The notes under the pieces: model-generated
Told to the model about the DNA's origin: nothing
Database searches by the model: none
What the model saw: the letters and a program-made list of their open reading frames with translations, nothing else
Program-made: the position numbers and the translations under genes
Part shown: positions 42,924 to 51,080 of the stretch, piece after piece
How the letters are laid out: each line of letters opens with the position of its first letter
Numbering within the stretch: the first letter of the stretch is position 1
Assembly: GCA_947625755.1 (NCBI GenBank)
Contig: CANQPJ010000001.1
Location: 1-64,000, forward strand
Reading direction: 5' to 3'
Length of the DNA: 64,000 nucleotides
DNA from: an uncultured Lachnospiraceae bacterium
GTDB taxonomy: Bacteria > Bacillota > Clostridia > Lachnospirales > Lachnospiraceae

Positions 42924-44028
42924 TATCAATTACCTTTTCTACACCTCTTAATAAATCTTCCCTGGTAATATCTCTGCTGATAAATGCATTTCCAATCCGG
43001 TCTATCAAAATAAACTTTATAATACCTGCATCCATCTTTTTATCATTTAAAGTTGCTTCTACTACTTCATTCGGATTAATATTGCGCGTTGTAATAGGAA
43101 GTTCGTACATCTGAAGAAGATTTAAAATATTTTTGTATGTATTTTCATCAATAAATCCCTTTTCCATTGAGAGAAAGACCGCAGCATGAATACCGATAGA
43201 AACACATTCGCCATGCAGCAGGGAAAAATTCTTTGCTTTTTCAATGGCATGTCCTATTGTATGCCCAAAATTGAGCAGGGCGCGTTCATTTTGTTCCTTT
43301 GGATCATTTTCCACAACCACACGCTTAATGTTACAACTGACAAAGAGTAATTGTTTTAATATATCCAAGTCTTTATTCATAACTTCATCTACATGCTTCT
43401 GCAGCCATTCATAGTATTGTGGATCACGGATAAGGGCATGTTTGATTACTTCCCCCATTCCCTGTAAATATTCCCTTTTAGGAAGTGAATTTAAGGTGGA
43501 AAGATTCATATAAACTAATTTTGGCATATAAAATGCGCCAACCATATTTTTATATGATTTAAAATCCACACCCGTTTTTCCGCCGATACTGGAATCTACC
43601 TGCGCCAGTAATGTTGTAGGCACCTGTATAAAATCAATTCCCCGCAGATATGTAGCTGCGGCATATCCGGTCATGTCGCCGGTAACTCCGCCTCCTAAAG
43701 CTATAAGCATATCTTTTCTATCAAATTTATTTTTAATTAAGGTTTCGTAAATCTCATTAATTGTCTCAAGGTTTTTATAGCGTTCTCCGGCATTGAATTG
43801 ATATATGATAATTTTTTTACAATGTGGTTTCAGTAATTGTTTTAATTCTTCTGCATAAAGGGGACCAACAACAGATTCCGTCACAATACATAGTCTTCGA
43901 TTCTCAAGGTGAAACTTTTTCAATTCATCCACAATAGCATCAAAAGACTTTGAATAAACAATATCATAGGATGGTTTATTATCATAATAAACAGTTATTC
44001 TGTCTGAAAAATTTTCCAATGCTTTCAT
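42916..44028 (-). CDS. aroB: 3-Dehydroquinate synthase
   Basis: This 370-residue NAD- and zinc-dependent enzyme converts DAHP to 3-dehydroquinate, step two of the shikimate pathway. GGGVTGDMTGYAAATYLRG near 112-130, the PTTLLAQVDSSIGGK stretch, and the zinc ligands in LNFGHTIGHAIE are visible. It sits between ylmH and lspA rather than with other aro genes, which is odd but common in some Clostridia. AAGGAG supports the start. Confidence 0.96.
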   Translation of the reverse strand: MKALENFSDRITVYYDNKPSYDIVYSKSFDAIVDELKKFHLENRRLCIVTESVVGPLYAEELKQLLKPHCKKIIIYQFNAGERYKNLETINEIYETLIKNKFDRKDMLIALGGGVTGDMTGYAAATYLRGIDFIQVPTTLLAQVDSSIGGKTGVDFKSYKNMVGAFYMPKLVYMNLSTLNSLPKREYLQGMGEVIKHALIRDPQYYEWLQKHVDEVMNKDLDILKQLLFVSCNIKRVVVENDPKEQNERALLNFGHTIGHAIEKAKNFSLLHGECVSIGIHAAVFLSMEKGFIDENTYKNILNLLQMYELPITTRNINPNEVVEATLNDKKMDAGIIKFILIDRIGNAFISRDITREDLLRGVEKVIDNE

Positions 44029-44065
44029 TATGGTTTTCTCCTTCTTTTCTATTTAATAAAAATGC

Positions 44066-44821
44066 TTATTGATATAAATAAATTTTAATCAAATTTCGTC
44101 CCTTTTTTGTTTCTTTTATAACTCCTGCAAAGATAAAACGACCCTTTCCCCGCACGGAAACAATATCCCCTTCCTTTACACCGGCTCCGTTGGAGGTTGT
44201 AAGTTTACCATTAATAAAGACCTTTCGTTCATCAAGATAGGAAATGATACTGCTTCTTGTTGACTGAAAGGCTGCAGCTATCAGACTGTCAAGGCGTACA
44301 TTTGAAATGGTTCCGATAATTTCCTTTAAATCCGGAATAATTTCGACAGATTCCTCTGCAACATTCTGAATAGACACCCGGGTATGTTTCACCTGAAACA
44401 AATTATTTAAAATATAATTGGAAATATCTTCTTTACAGTATACAAAAGCCTCATTGTCTTTCACAAAAATATCTCCCAATTTATTTCGATTAATTCCCAG
44501 ATTTAAAATAGCTCCTAAAAAATCACGATGCGTTAATCTGTCTGCAAATTTAGAATGAATCGGTTTAACAGACAATATAGCGATTGGAAGATTTTCTTCA
44601 TAATATATTTCTTTTGGCGAAAAAACAGCAATTTTTCTTTCAGCATAAGTATTACCTCCTGTAGTTTTCACAGTAACAGGAGGTAATGTTTCTTTTATCT
44701 GATTTAGAATACTCAATTCATAAAGATTCAGAAAATCAGAATATGTATAAATATTTCTTTCATATGCTGTATTTGCAAGATCGTTTAAATGATTCACCAA
44801 AAATAACTCTTGTTTATTCAT
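44066..44821 (-). CDS. ylmH: YlmH-type S4 RNA-binding protein
   Basis: This 251-residue protein has an N-terminal YlmH domain and a C-terminal S4 domain (about 178-240, RLDSLIAAAFQSTRSSII). YlmH proteins bind ribosomal RNA and are linked to rescue of stalled nascent chains and to division. It is in the ylmE-sepF-ylmH order of Firmicutes. Nine bases separate it from sepF. Confidence 0.9.
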   Translation of the reverse strand: MNKQELFLVNHLNDLANTAYERNIYTYSDFLNLYELSILNQIKETLPPVTVKTTGGNTYAERKIAVFSPKEIYYEENLPIAILSVKPIHSKFADRLTHRDFLGAILNLGINRNKLGDIFVKDNEAFVYCKEDISNYILNNLFQVKHTRVSIQNVAEESVEIIPDLKEIIGTISNVRLDSLIAAAFQSTRSSIISYLDERKVFINGKLTTSNGAGVKEGDIVSVRGKGRFIFAGVIKETKKGRNLIKIYLYQ

Positions 44822-44829
44822 GATATATT

Positions 44830-45390
44830 CTAATAACTTCTTCTGGCAGAATATGTGCTGGATGAATAATCGGAAACAGAATCATTTACCGAATCCTGAA
44901 AATCACCTGTAATATCAACAGAATGTGGTGTAACCAGATATATGTAACCACTTATTTTCTGAAGGTTGCCGGCAATGGCATAACATCCGCCAATGACAGA
45001 ATCTACAATACGCTGCGCTAAATCAATTTTAATTCCTTCAAGATTTAATACAACGGATTTTCCTTCTAATAAAGTATCAATAATGTCTTTTGTATTTTCA
45101 TAATGTGTAGGTTTTATCACACAGACTTCCATATCCGTGCTGGAGGAGCCGCGCATCTGAACCACTTTACTGCCTTTGGTACTTCTACTGCTTCTCATCT
45201 GTGATGCAGCTCTGTTTCTGGTGGAAGTGGTCTTTGTTTCCTCTTTTATTTCATGCTCTACAGAATGTCTCTGTGACACCGGTTCAATGTCTTCTTCCAA
45301 TTCATCATCAAAGTCATCATAATAATCATCGTACTCATCATTATAATCTACTGTAAAAACATTCTTTATTTTATCTCCGATTTTTGACAT
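44830..45390 (-). CDS. sepF: Cell division protein SepF
   Basis: This 186-residue protein anchors FtsZ to the membrane and shapes the septum. It has a charged N-terminal segment and a low-complexity linker (about 45-90, Ser/Arg/Thr-rich), then the SepF core (about 92-170) with VCVIKPTHYENTKDIID. The C-terminus is Ser/Tyr-rich. Gene order with ylmE and ylmH is standard. Confidence 0.93.
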   Translation of the reverse strand: MSKIGDKIKNVFTVDYNDEYDDYYDDFDDELEEDIEPVSQRHSVEHEIKEETKTTSTRNRAASQMRSSRSTKGSKVVQMRGSSSTDMEVCVIKPTHYENTKDIIDTLLEGKSVVLNLEGIKIDLAQRIVDSVIGGCYAIAGNLQKISGYIYLVTPHSVDITGDFQDSVNDSVSDYSSSTYSARRSY

Positions 45391-45402
45391 TTTATTCTCC
45401 TA

Positions 45403-46095
45403 TTATTTATTATAGTTTCTTTCTCCAAATATGCCGGTTCCTACTCTTACCATAGTAGCCCCTTCCTCAATGGCGACCTGATAATCACCCGTCATTCCCA
45501 TTGAAAGCACATCCATACTAGTATTATCAATGTTTTTTTCTCTTATGTCAACCGATAATTTTTTCATTTTAGAAAAATATTGCCGATTTTTTTCAGGATT
45601 ATCTGTATATGGCGCTATTGTCATCAATCCTTTTATTCTAATATGCGGTAATAAACTGATTTTTTTTATTAAATCCAATGTTTCATTGGCATTTACGCCG
45701 AATTTGCTTTCTTCATTGGCAATATTTACTTCAATCAGTATATTTGCAATTTCATTTTTTTTGCCAAACTCTGCTTCAATCTGATTTGCAAGTCTTATAG
45801 AATCCACAGAATGAATCAATTTTACCTTTCCAACAAGATATTTTACCTTGTTCCTTTGCAAATGGCCAATCATATGCCATTGAATATTTTTTGGTAAAAT
45901 TTCATATTTTTCAGTTAATTCCTGAACTTTGTTTTCGCCATAATCTAAAACACCCGAAGGCAGTGCCTCCTCAATATCTGTATATGGCTTCGTCTTGCTT
46001 ACTGCAATTAATGTTACTTCTTCAGGATTCCTTCCGGCTTTTTTACATGAAGCGCTTATATTTTCTCTGACTTTTTTTATATTTTCAAGTATCAT
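45403..46095 (-). CDS. ylmE: YggS/YlmE PLP-binding protein
   Basis: This 230-residue alanine-racemase-like single-barrel protein binds PLP through K34 in AVSKTKP and keeps vitamin B6 balance. HMIGHLQRNKVK near 79 and SMGMTGD near the end are diagnostic. Start at 46095 behind AAAGGAG. It begins the ylmE-sepF-ylmH string; the HlyD-like gene lies 13 bases upstream. Confidence 0.94.
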   Translation of the reverse strand: MILENIKKVRENISASCKKAGRNPEEVTLIAVSKTKPYTDIEEALPSGVLDYGENKVQELTEKYEILPKNIQWHMIGHLQRNKVKYLVGKVKLIHSVDSIRLANQIEAEFGKKNEIANILIEVNIANEESKFGVNANETLDLIKKISLLPHIRIKGLMTIAPYTDNPEKNRQYFSKMKKLSVDIREKNIDNTSMDVLSMGMTGDYQVAIEEGATMVRVGTGIFGERNYNK

Positions 46096-46108
46096 ATTCG
46101 TGCTCCTT

Positions 46109-47491
46109 TCATTGGAAAATAATCTGGTTTTCTGAAACATTGCCGGCATTAAGAACAATTCTGTCATAGATTTTTAATCCGTCCTGTTCTTTTTTAACAA
46201 TATAATATTCATCAATTGTATCCAGTATATTTACAATCTCAAAAACCGTATAACCATTGTTTATATTATATACACCCATAAATTTCTGCGTTTTCCCGAT
46301 GATATAATTGGAATGGGAATCTGATTTTGTAATTACATCGCCTTCATTAAAATATGCTTTTGAAACATAATAATTGTTTTCATCGGAATGGGCAATCGGT
46401 GGATAATATATTTCAGAATCATCTTTTTTTCTATTTGAGTTTTGGATATTAAAACCGATACTCACATCATCTTTTCCTTTTTTGCTGTATTCCTTTGGAA
46501 TAACATACAATTCATTGGATATAATGGAAGATTTTGGAATTTTCAGTCCAACCTTTGGCGTTTCTACGATTTCAATATCCAAAAATCTGTCGGTTGCATA
46601 TCGCACGGCATATTTTGCCAAAGTAATTACTCCATATTTATTTCCATCTGCTCCCTTGATAATCTTTAAATTAGCAGTCGTTGTAAGATTATCTTTTAAA
46701 AATTTAACACTAATCTTTGTTACGTTTTTGTATTTTTTAATATCGCTGTTACTGAACTTGACAACAATATTCCATTCTTCATCATGAATTACTTTATATA
46801 TTGGTGTTCCCTTTTCAATTTTATCTCCGGATGAAAAATGGGCTGAAACATAATTGGTTTTATTAAAATGAGATAATTTTATTTTTTTAGGTTTTAAAGT
46901 TTCAAAATCATCTACTCGGTATAAAACAAGACCGGATACCTCTGATTTATTAATAGTAAAATATCCACCCTTTTTTTTGGCAATTTTCTGTAGAGAGTTC
47001 ATATTAATTAAATCAACCACGGTACCTTTTAGTGTACTTTTAAAATCATATAAATTATTGAATTTCATGTTGTCAAAATTATTATTGAAATCTTTGAGCA
47101 AATCATTAATTGTATCGAGATTGTTTTGTGTTAATTTGGAACTTTCTTTTCCGGAATCTTTTAATAATTTATTTAATTCTCCGGAAGAATCAATACTGTA
47201 TAATGTAGAATTTTTAGAAATCCGGGAGCCTTCCCGTATAAAATAATCTACATATCCGGATTCATTCGCATACTTTATAATTTCATCCCGCAGGGCAATC
47301 CCTTCATAAGAATTATTTATTTTTTCAGCATTACTTCCTTCTGTCACTTCATAATATTTTGTTCGCTCTGTGGTAAAATAAATAACAATATTGATAAATA
47401 AATAAATCAAAATCAGTCCAAATATCACAATACCTGCATTGATACGAAATAAACTTCTATATCTTATATGATTTTTTTTTCTTTTATCCAT
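46109..47491 (-). CDS. HlyD-like membrane protein of the sepF cluster
   Basis: This 460-residue protein has a basic N-terminus, one transmembrane helix (about 17-39) and a large external part. The layout, with a biotinyl-lipoyl-like hairpin region (near 85-215) and beta-rich C-terminal half, resembles HlyD/RND-type adaptors; the region around SSGDKIEKGTPIYKV is typical. No ABC, MFS or RND partner is adjacent, so a role in cell envelope or division is as likely as export. It opens the ylmE-sepF-ylmH operon; AAGGAG precedes the ATG. Confidence 0.6.
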   Translation of the reverse strand: MDKRKKNHIRYRSLFRINAGIVIFGLILIYLFINIVIYFTTERTKYYEVTEGSNAEKINNSYEGIALRDEIIKYANESGYVDYFIREGSRISKNSTLYSIDSSGELNKLLKDSGKESSKLTQNNLDTINDLLKDFNNNFDNMKFNNLYDFKSTLKGTVVDLINMNSLQKIAKKKGGYFTINKSEVSGLVLYRVDDFETLKPKKIKLSHFNKTNYVSAHFSSGDKIEKGTPIYKVIHDEEWNIVVKFSNSDIKKYKNVTKISVKFLKDNLTTTANLKIIKGADGNKYGVITLAKYAVRYATDRFLDIEIVETPKVGLKIPKSSIISNELYVIPKEYSKKGKDDVSIGFNIQNSNRKKDDSEIYYPPIAHSDENNYYVSKAYFNEGDVITKSDSHSNYIIGKTQKFMGVYNINNGYTVFEIVNILDTIDEYYIVKKEQDGLKIYDRIVLNAGNVSENQIIFQ

Positions 47492-47668
47492 ATTTGTGAC
47501 TCCTTAAACCAAGTATAATTATCTTATAATTTTATAGTTAAGTCAATAATGTTACACATTTTTTATAAATTATCTCTCACAAAAGAAAAAGAAACAAATT
47601 CTGAATTAATGTATTATTTTTTTATTTCAGGAAATTATATTATTAGACCATAAAGGAGGTATTATATA

Positions 47669-47881
47669 ATGAATTCTAAAGGATTTGATTATTGTGTACT
47701 GGTTTTAGTAATCATTGGTGCAATAAATTGGGGATTGATAGGATTTTTTAAATTTGATCTTGTTGCATTCCTATTTGGAGACATGACATGGATTTCAAGA
47801 ATCGTCTATGCACTTGTCGGATTATCCGGATTATACTCCATTAGCCTTTTTGGAAGAATTTCATCATTTGGAGAAAAATAG
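47669..47881 (+). CDS. DUF378 small membrane protein
   Basis: This 70-residue protein has two hydrophobic helices and the conserved GAINWGLIGFFKFDLVAFLF stretch of DUF378 (YuzA-like). Its function is unknown. AAAGGAGG supports the start. It is a lone plus-strand gene between minus-strand operons and ends at a strong hairpin. Confidence 0.85.
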   Translation: MNSKGFDYCVLVLVIIGAINWGLIGFFKFDLVAFLFGDMTWISRIVYALVGLSGLYSISLFGRISSFGEK

Positions 47882-47899
47882 AACGGTACATTAATATTA

Positions 47900-47936
47900 A
47901 AGGAAGCATCTGTATTATTGATACAAATGCTTCCTT
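47900..47936. terminator. Bidirectional terminator after the DUF378 gene
   Basis: AAGGAAGCAT (47900-47909) pairs with ATGCTTCCTT (47927-47936); an inner TGTAT/ATACA stem extends it after one mismatch. It separates two convergent genes. The T runs are short, so strength is moderate. Confidence 0.7.
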
Positions 47937-47940
47937 ATAA

Positions 47941-48354
47941 TTAACAAGAAACAATTATTTTTTCTTTTAATGCTTCATCTAAAACATTTTCATTTACTGA
48001 AATACTGCAAACAAAATGAACGTTGCTGTTTAGCTTTTCTAACTCTGATACGGCATCTTTAATCGTGTCATTTGTCAAATGAGCCACCTTAATCAAACTA
48101 TCGATAAAAACATATTCAATGTCATGGTTTCCGGACAAAAGCCCTGAAATAAATCCTATAAATCCCTCATATGTACTAATCGGATATTCTGTAATATTAA
48201 TTAAACGTATCTGATTGTTTAATTCATACATATGTTGACTGCTCTTGTCTAAATAGACAATCACTCCGTTTGCTGTTTCAACGGAATCATTTGCCCGTTG
48301 TAACATTGCTTTGGTTTTACCATTTCCTTTTTCTCCACAGATTATTTCAATCAT
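47941..48354 (-). CDS. Small P-loop ATPase-like protein of unknown function
   Basis: This 137-residue protein starts with a Walker A, GEKGNGKTK (residues 7-15), and has a possible Walker B in IEYVFIDSL near 79-87. It is far shorter than PilT or other full ATPases; similar small proteins are sometimes labelled PilT-like without proof. No membrane segment or extra domain is seen. It follows mgsA by 14 bases and ends the mre-min-rodA string, so a link to cell-shape genes is possible only by location. GGAGG supports the start. Confidence 0.6.
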   Translation of the reverse strand: MIEIICGEKGNGKTKAMLQRANDSVETANGVIVYLDKSSQHMYELNNQIRLINITEYPISTYEGFIGFISGLLSGNHDIEYVFIDSLIKVAHLTNDTIKDAVSELEKLNSNVHFVCSISVNENVLDEALKEKIIVSC

Positions 48355-48368
48355 GTAGTATACCTCCT

Positions 48369-48767
48369 TTAGTTTTTATATATTTCTCTCCACTCCAAAT
48401 CGCCTCGATCCAGAGATTTTATTAATAGTTCAGCTGTAGCTACATTGGTAGCCAAAGGAATATTATGCATATCACATAATCGAATGGTCCGGTGAATATC
48501 CGGCTCATGAGATTTTGGATTTTCCGGATCTCTAATAAAGATTAACAAATCCAGGTCATTTTGCTCAATTTGTGAGCACATTTGTTGTTCTCCACCCAGA
48601 TGTCCGGCTAAATATTTATAAACATTTAAATTGGCTGCCTCTTCTATTAATCTGCCTGTTGTTCCTGTTGCATATAATGAATGTTTGCACAAAATTCCAC
48701 GATAAGCAATACAAAAATTTTGCATTAATTTTTTCTTTGAATCATGTGCAATTAATCCTATGTTCAT
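48369..48767 (-). CDS. mgsA: Methylglyoxal synthase
   Basis: This 132-residue enzyme turns dihydroxyacetone phosphate into methylglyoxal, a bypass that relieves sugar-phosphate stress. The start IGLIAHDSKKKLM, the phosphate-binding ATGTTGRLIEE, and GHLGGEQQMCSQI and FIRDPENPKSHEPDI are diagnostic. It follows rodA, a conserved position in Clostridia. GGAGG supports the start. Confidence 0.95.
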   Translation of the reverse strand: MNIGLIAHDSKKKLMQNFCIAYRGILCKHSLYATGTTGRLIEEAANLNVYKYLAGHLGGEQQMCSQIEQNDLDLLIFIRDPENPKSHEPDIHRTIRLCDMHNIPLATNVATAELLIKSLDRGDLEWREIYKN

Positions 48768-48829
48768 AAATATCCTCCTTTTTTTCTGTTACCACTTTCC
48801 ATGAAATGGGCAACCTTTTTATATTTTTA

Positions 48830-49972
48830 TCAGACCATTGCTTTATTTCTTTGTAAGCCGATATTCAAAGTAATTCCGACACCGCAATACATACTAATCA
48901 AGGAAGTCAGACCATAGCTGACAAATGGCAGAGTAATACCGGTATTAGGTAAAAGCATAGTAGCAACGGAAATATTTATAAAGGTTTGTATTCCAATCAA
49001 AACGCCAAATCCAAAGCAAAACAGCTTTCCACTCAAGGTAGGCGCCCTAGAGCCGATAATAAAGCATTCCAAGACAATCATAAATAATAATATGATAACC
49101 GCTGCCCCGCCAATGAAACCTAATTCTTCTCCTACAATCGTAAAGATAAAATCTGTATGAGACTCTGAAATAAGATTTCCATTTTTTACAGAAGTAACAT
49201 CGTTATTATCCAAACCTTTTCCGGTCAGTCCGCCGGAACCGATTGCCAAAAGGGAATTTTCCTGCTGATATCTTAAATCCTTCGCATTTTCATTGTCTTC
49301 CTGGAAAAATCCTACAATTCGGTTATACTGATAGCCCTTTAAAATAAGGTTATTCGGTTGCGTTACATAATATCCCAGTATACAGATAATCGGTATTGAA
49401 ATAATTAGTACGCCGGTAATAATTTTATAATGAATTCCTGATAAAAACATTATAGCACAAAATGTCAGAAAAATAACTATTGTTGTTGATAAATCCGGTT
49501 CAATAAAAACCAGTCCCATGGCAATCCCTGCAAATAATATAACTCCGCCTATCGTTTTAAATGTATCCAGCGTCTCTATATGCTTATATAAAAACGAGGC
49601 AATAAAAATAATCAGAAATATTTTTGCAAATTCCGATGGCTGGAATTGTAAAAATCCCAAATCAATCCACCGCTTTGCCCCTTTATTTACTGTACCTATA
49701 ACGATTACCAGCATCAGCATTGCTATGGTGGCCAAATAAATCATCCAATAAAATTTAAATAATAATTTGTAACTGAGTAAGGTAAAAAATATAAGCAGAA
49801 TAATACCTAAAAACAGTCCCAGAATTTGTTTAAACTGGTAATTTTCAGTCTTTGACGCACTGCCAATACAAAAAATACCGATAAAGGTTACTGCAAGCAC
49901 ATATATAATCAAGCGGAAATTTAAATTTGACAGCTTATATTCTTTTATCGCATTTCGTATTTTTTTTAACAT
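48830..49972 (-). CDS. rodA: Rod-shape SEDS glycosyltransferase RodA
   Basis: This 380-residue SEDS protein has about ten transmembrane helices and polymerises glycan strands in the elongasome with a class B PBP. The motifs RWIDLGFLQFQPSEFAK and ESHTDFIFTIVGEELGFIG and the C-terminal GLTSLISMYCGVGITLNI are typical. Its ATG shares one base with the minE stop. PBP2 in the same string is its likely partner. Confidence 0.92.
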   Translation of the reverse strand: MLKKIRNAIKEYKLSNLNFRLIIYVLAVTFIGIFCIGSASKTENYQFKQILGLFLGIILLIFFTLLSYKLLFKFYWMIYLATIAMLMLVIVIGTVNKGAKRWIDLGFLQFQPSEFAKIFLIIFIASFLYKHIETLDTFKTIGGVILFAGIAMGLVFIEPDLSTTIVIFLTFCAIMFLSGIHYKIITGVLIISIPIICILGYYVTQPNNLILKGYQYNRIVGFFQEDNENAKDLRYQQENSLLAIGSGGLTGKGLDNNDVTSVKNGNLISESHTDFIFTIVGEELGFIGGAAVIILLFMIVLECFIIGSRAPTLSGKLFCFGFGVLIGIQTFINISVATMLLPNTGITLPFVSYGLTSLISMYCGVGITLNIGLQRNKAMV

Positions 49973-50217
49973 TAAACCTTAACCTCTTTTATTGGTATAT
50001 TTGCCATTAAACATGGTCCTTTTTCGTGGTGTATTTCCACAATACAATGATCAATATCTATTTCAATATATTTCGATATTACATTTACAATATCGCGTTT
50101 AATGGCTTCCGTGGTATACGGATTACATCCGATTCTGTCTGTTACTAACAAAATTTCAAGACGCTCTTTTGCAATTTTGCTAGAACGCTTTTTTCTAAAT
50201 AAATTTTTCAAAATCAT
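49972..50217 (-). CDS. minE: Cell division topological specificity factor MinE
   Basis: This 81-residue protein stimulates MinD ATPase and drives its pole-to-pole oscillation. The N-terminal anchor and the contact helix KIAKERLEILLVTDR near 14-28 are visible, then the dimerisation part. It overlaps minD by four bases. MinE with MinD normally implies an oscillating system rather than the DivIVA type of Bacillus. Confidence 0.92.
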   Translation of the reverse strand: MILKNLFRKKRSSKIAKERLEILLVTDRIGCNPYTTEAIKRDIVNVISKYIEIDIDHCIVEIHHEKGPCLMANIPIKEVKV

Positions 50218-51011
50218 TTTGACGCCCCCTTACTGAAAATATTTTTAAAAAACAGAAAGGAAAACTTTCCCTGTGCTTTATCTTCTGCAAGATATGTACC
50301 ATTTAACCGGTCAGCAATTTTAACAATCGCTTTGCCGGACGATGTGTTTGTATCTACTACCGCTTCTCCCCGATTGGTAGCAATAACAACATTGATGTCG
50401 TCATTAATACAACCGATTATTTCTGTCCCTAATATTTCATGGACATCACTTTCAGACATCATTTCCCCTTTTCTTATCAGTTCAGGTCGTAATTTATTTA
50501 ACAGTAGATAAATTGGGTCAATTCCATCTTTTTCCAGCAGACCGATAATTCTGTCAGCATCTCTGATTGACGATACTTCCGGCGTAGTTACAACAATAGC
50601 TTTTGTAGCACCTGCAATGGCATTTTTAAATCCCTGTTCAATGCCGGCAGGACAATCAATGAATACATAGTCAAATTCTTCCTTCAGACATCTGGTCAAT
50701 TCTATCATCTGTTCGGGACTGACAGCATTTTTATCTCTGGACTGTGCACTTGGAAGCAGATACAGATTGCTGTGCCTTCTGTCCTTTATGACAGCCTGCT
50801 TTAATCTGCAGTTTCCTTCTAAAACATCTACCAGATTATAGACAATTTGATTTTCCAGACCCATAACCACATCCAGATTTCGAAGACCAATATCTGTATC
50901 AATCGCTATAACACTTTTGCCCTTTTTTGCCAGGGCAATACTCAAATTTGCAGTGATTGTAGTTTTTCCTACACCACCTTTGCCTGAAGTTATTACTATT
51001 ACTTCTCCCAT
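50214..51011 (-). CDS. minD: Septum-site ATPase MinD
   Basis: This 265-residue deviant Walker A ATPase has GKGGVGKTT at 10-18 with the signature K11, and a C-terminal amphipathic helix (about 248-262, FSFLFFKNIF) for membrane binding. It recruits MinC to block FtsZ away from midcell. No minC lies between it and the PBP2 gene 70 bases upstream. minE follows. Confidence 0.95.
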   Translation of the reverse strand: MGEVIVITSGKGGVGKTTITANLSIALAKKGKSVIAIDTDIGLRNLDVVMGLENQIVYNLVDVLEGNCRLKQAVIKDRRHSNLYLLPSAQSRDKNAVSPEQMIELTRCLKEEFDYVFIDCPAGIEQGFKNAIAGATKAIVVTTPEVSSIRDADRIIGLLEKDGIDPIYLLLNKLRPELIRKGEMMSESDVHEILGTEIIGCINDDINVVIATNRGEAVVDTNTSSGKAIVKIADRLNGTYLAEDKAQGKFSFLFFKNIFSKGASK

Positions 51012-51080
51012 ATTCCCTCCTAAAATAAACAGATATTTTATTTGTAATGCTATCTTATGTATTTTATTCAGGAAAAAATC

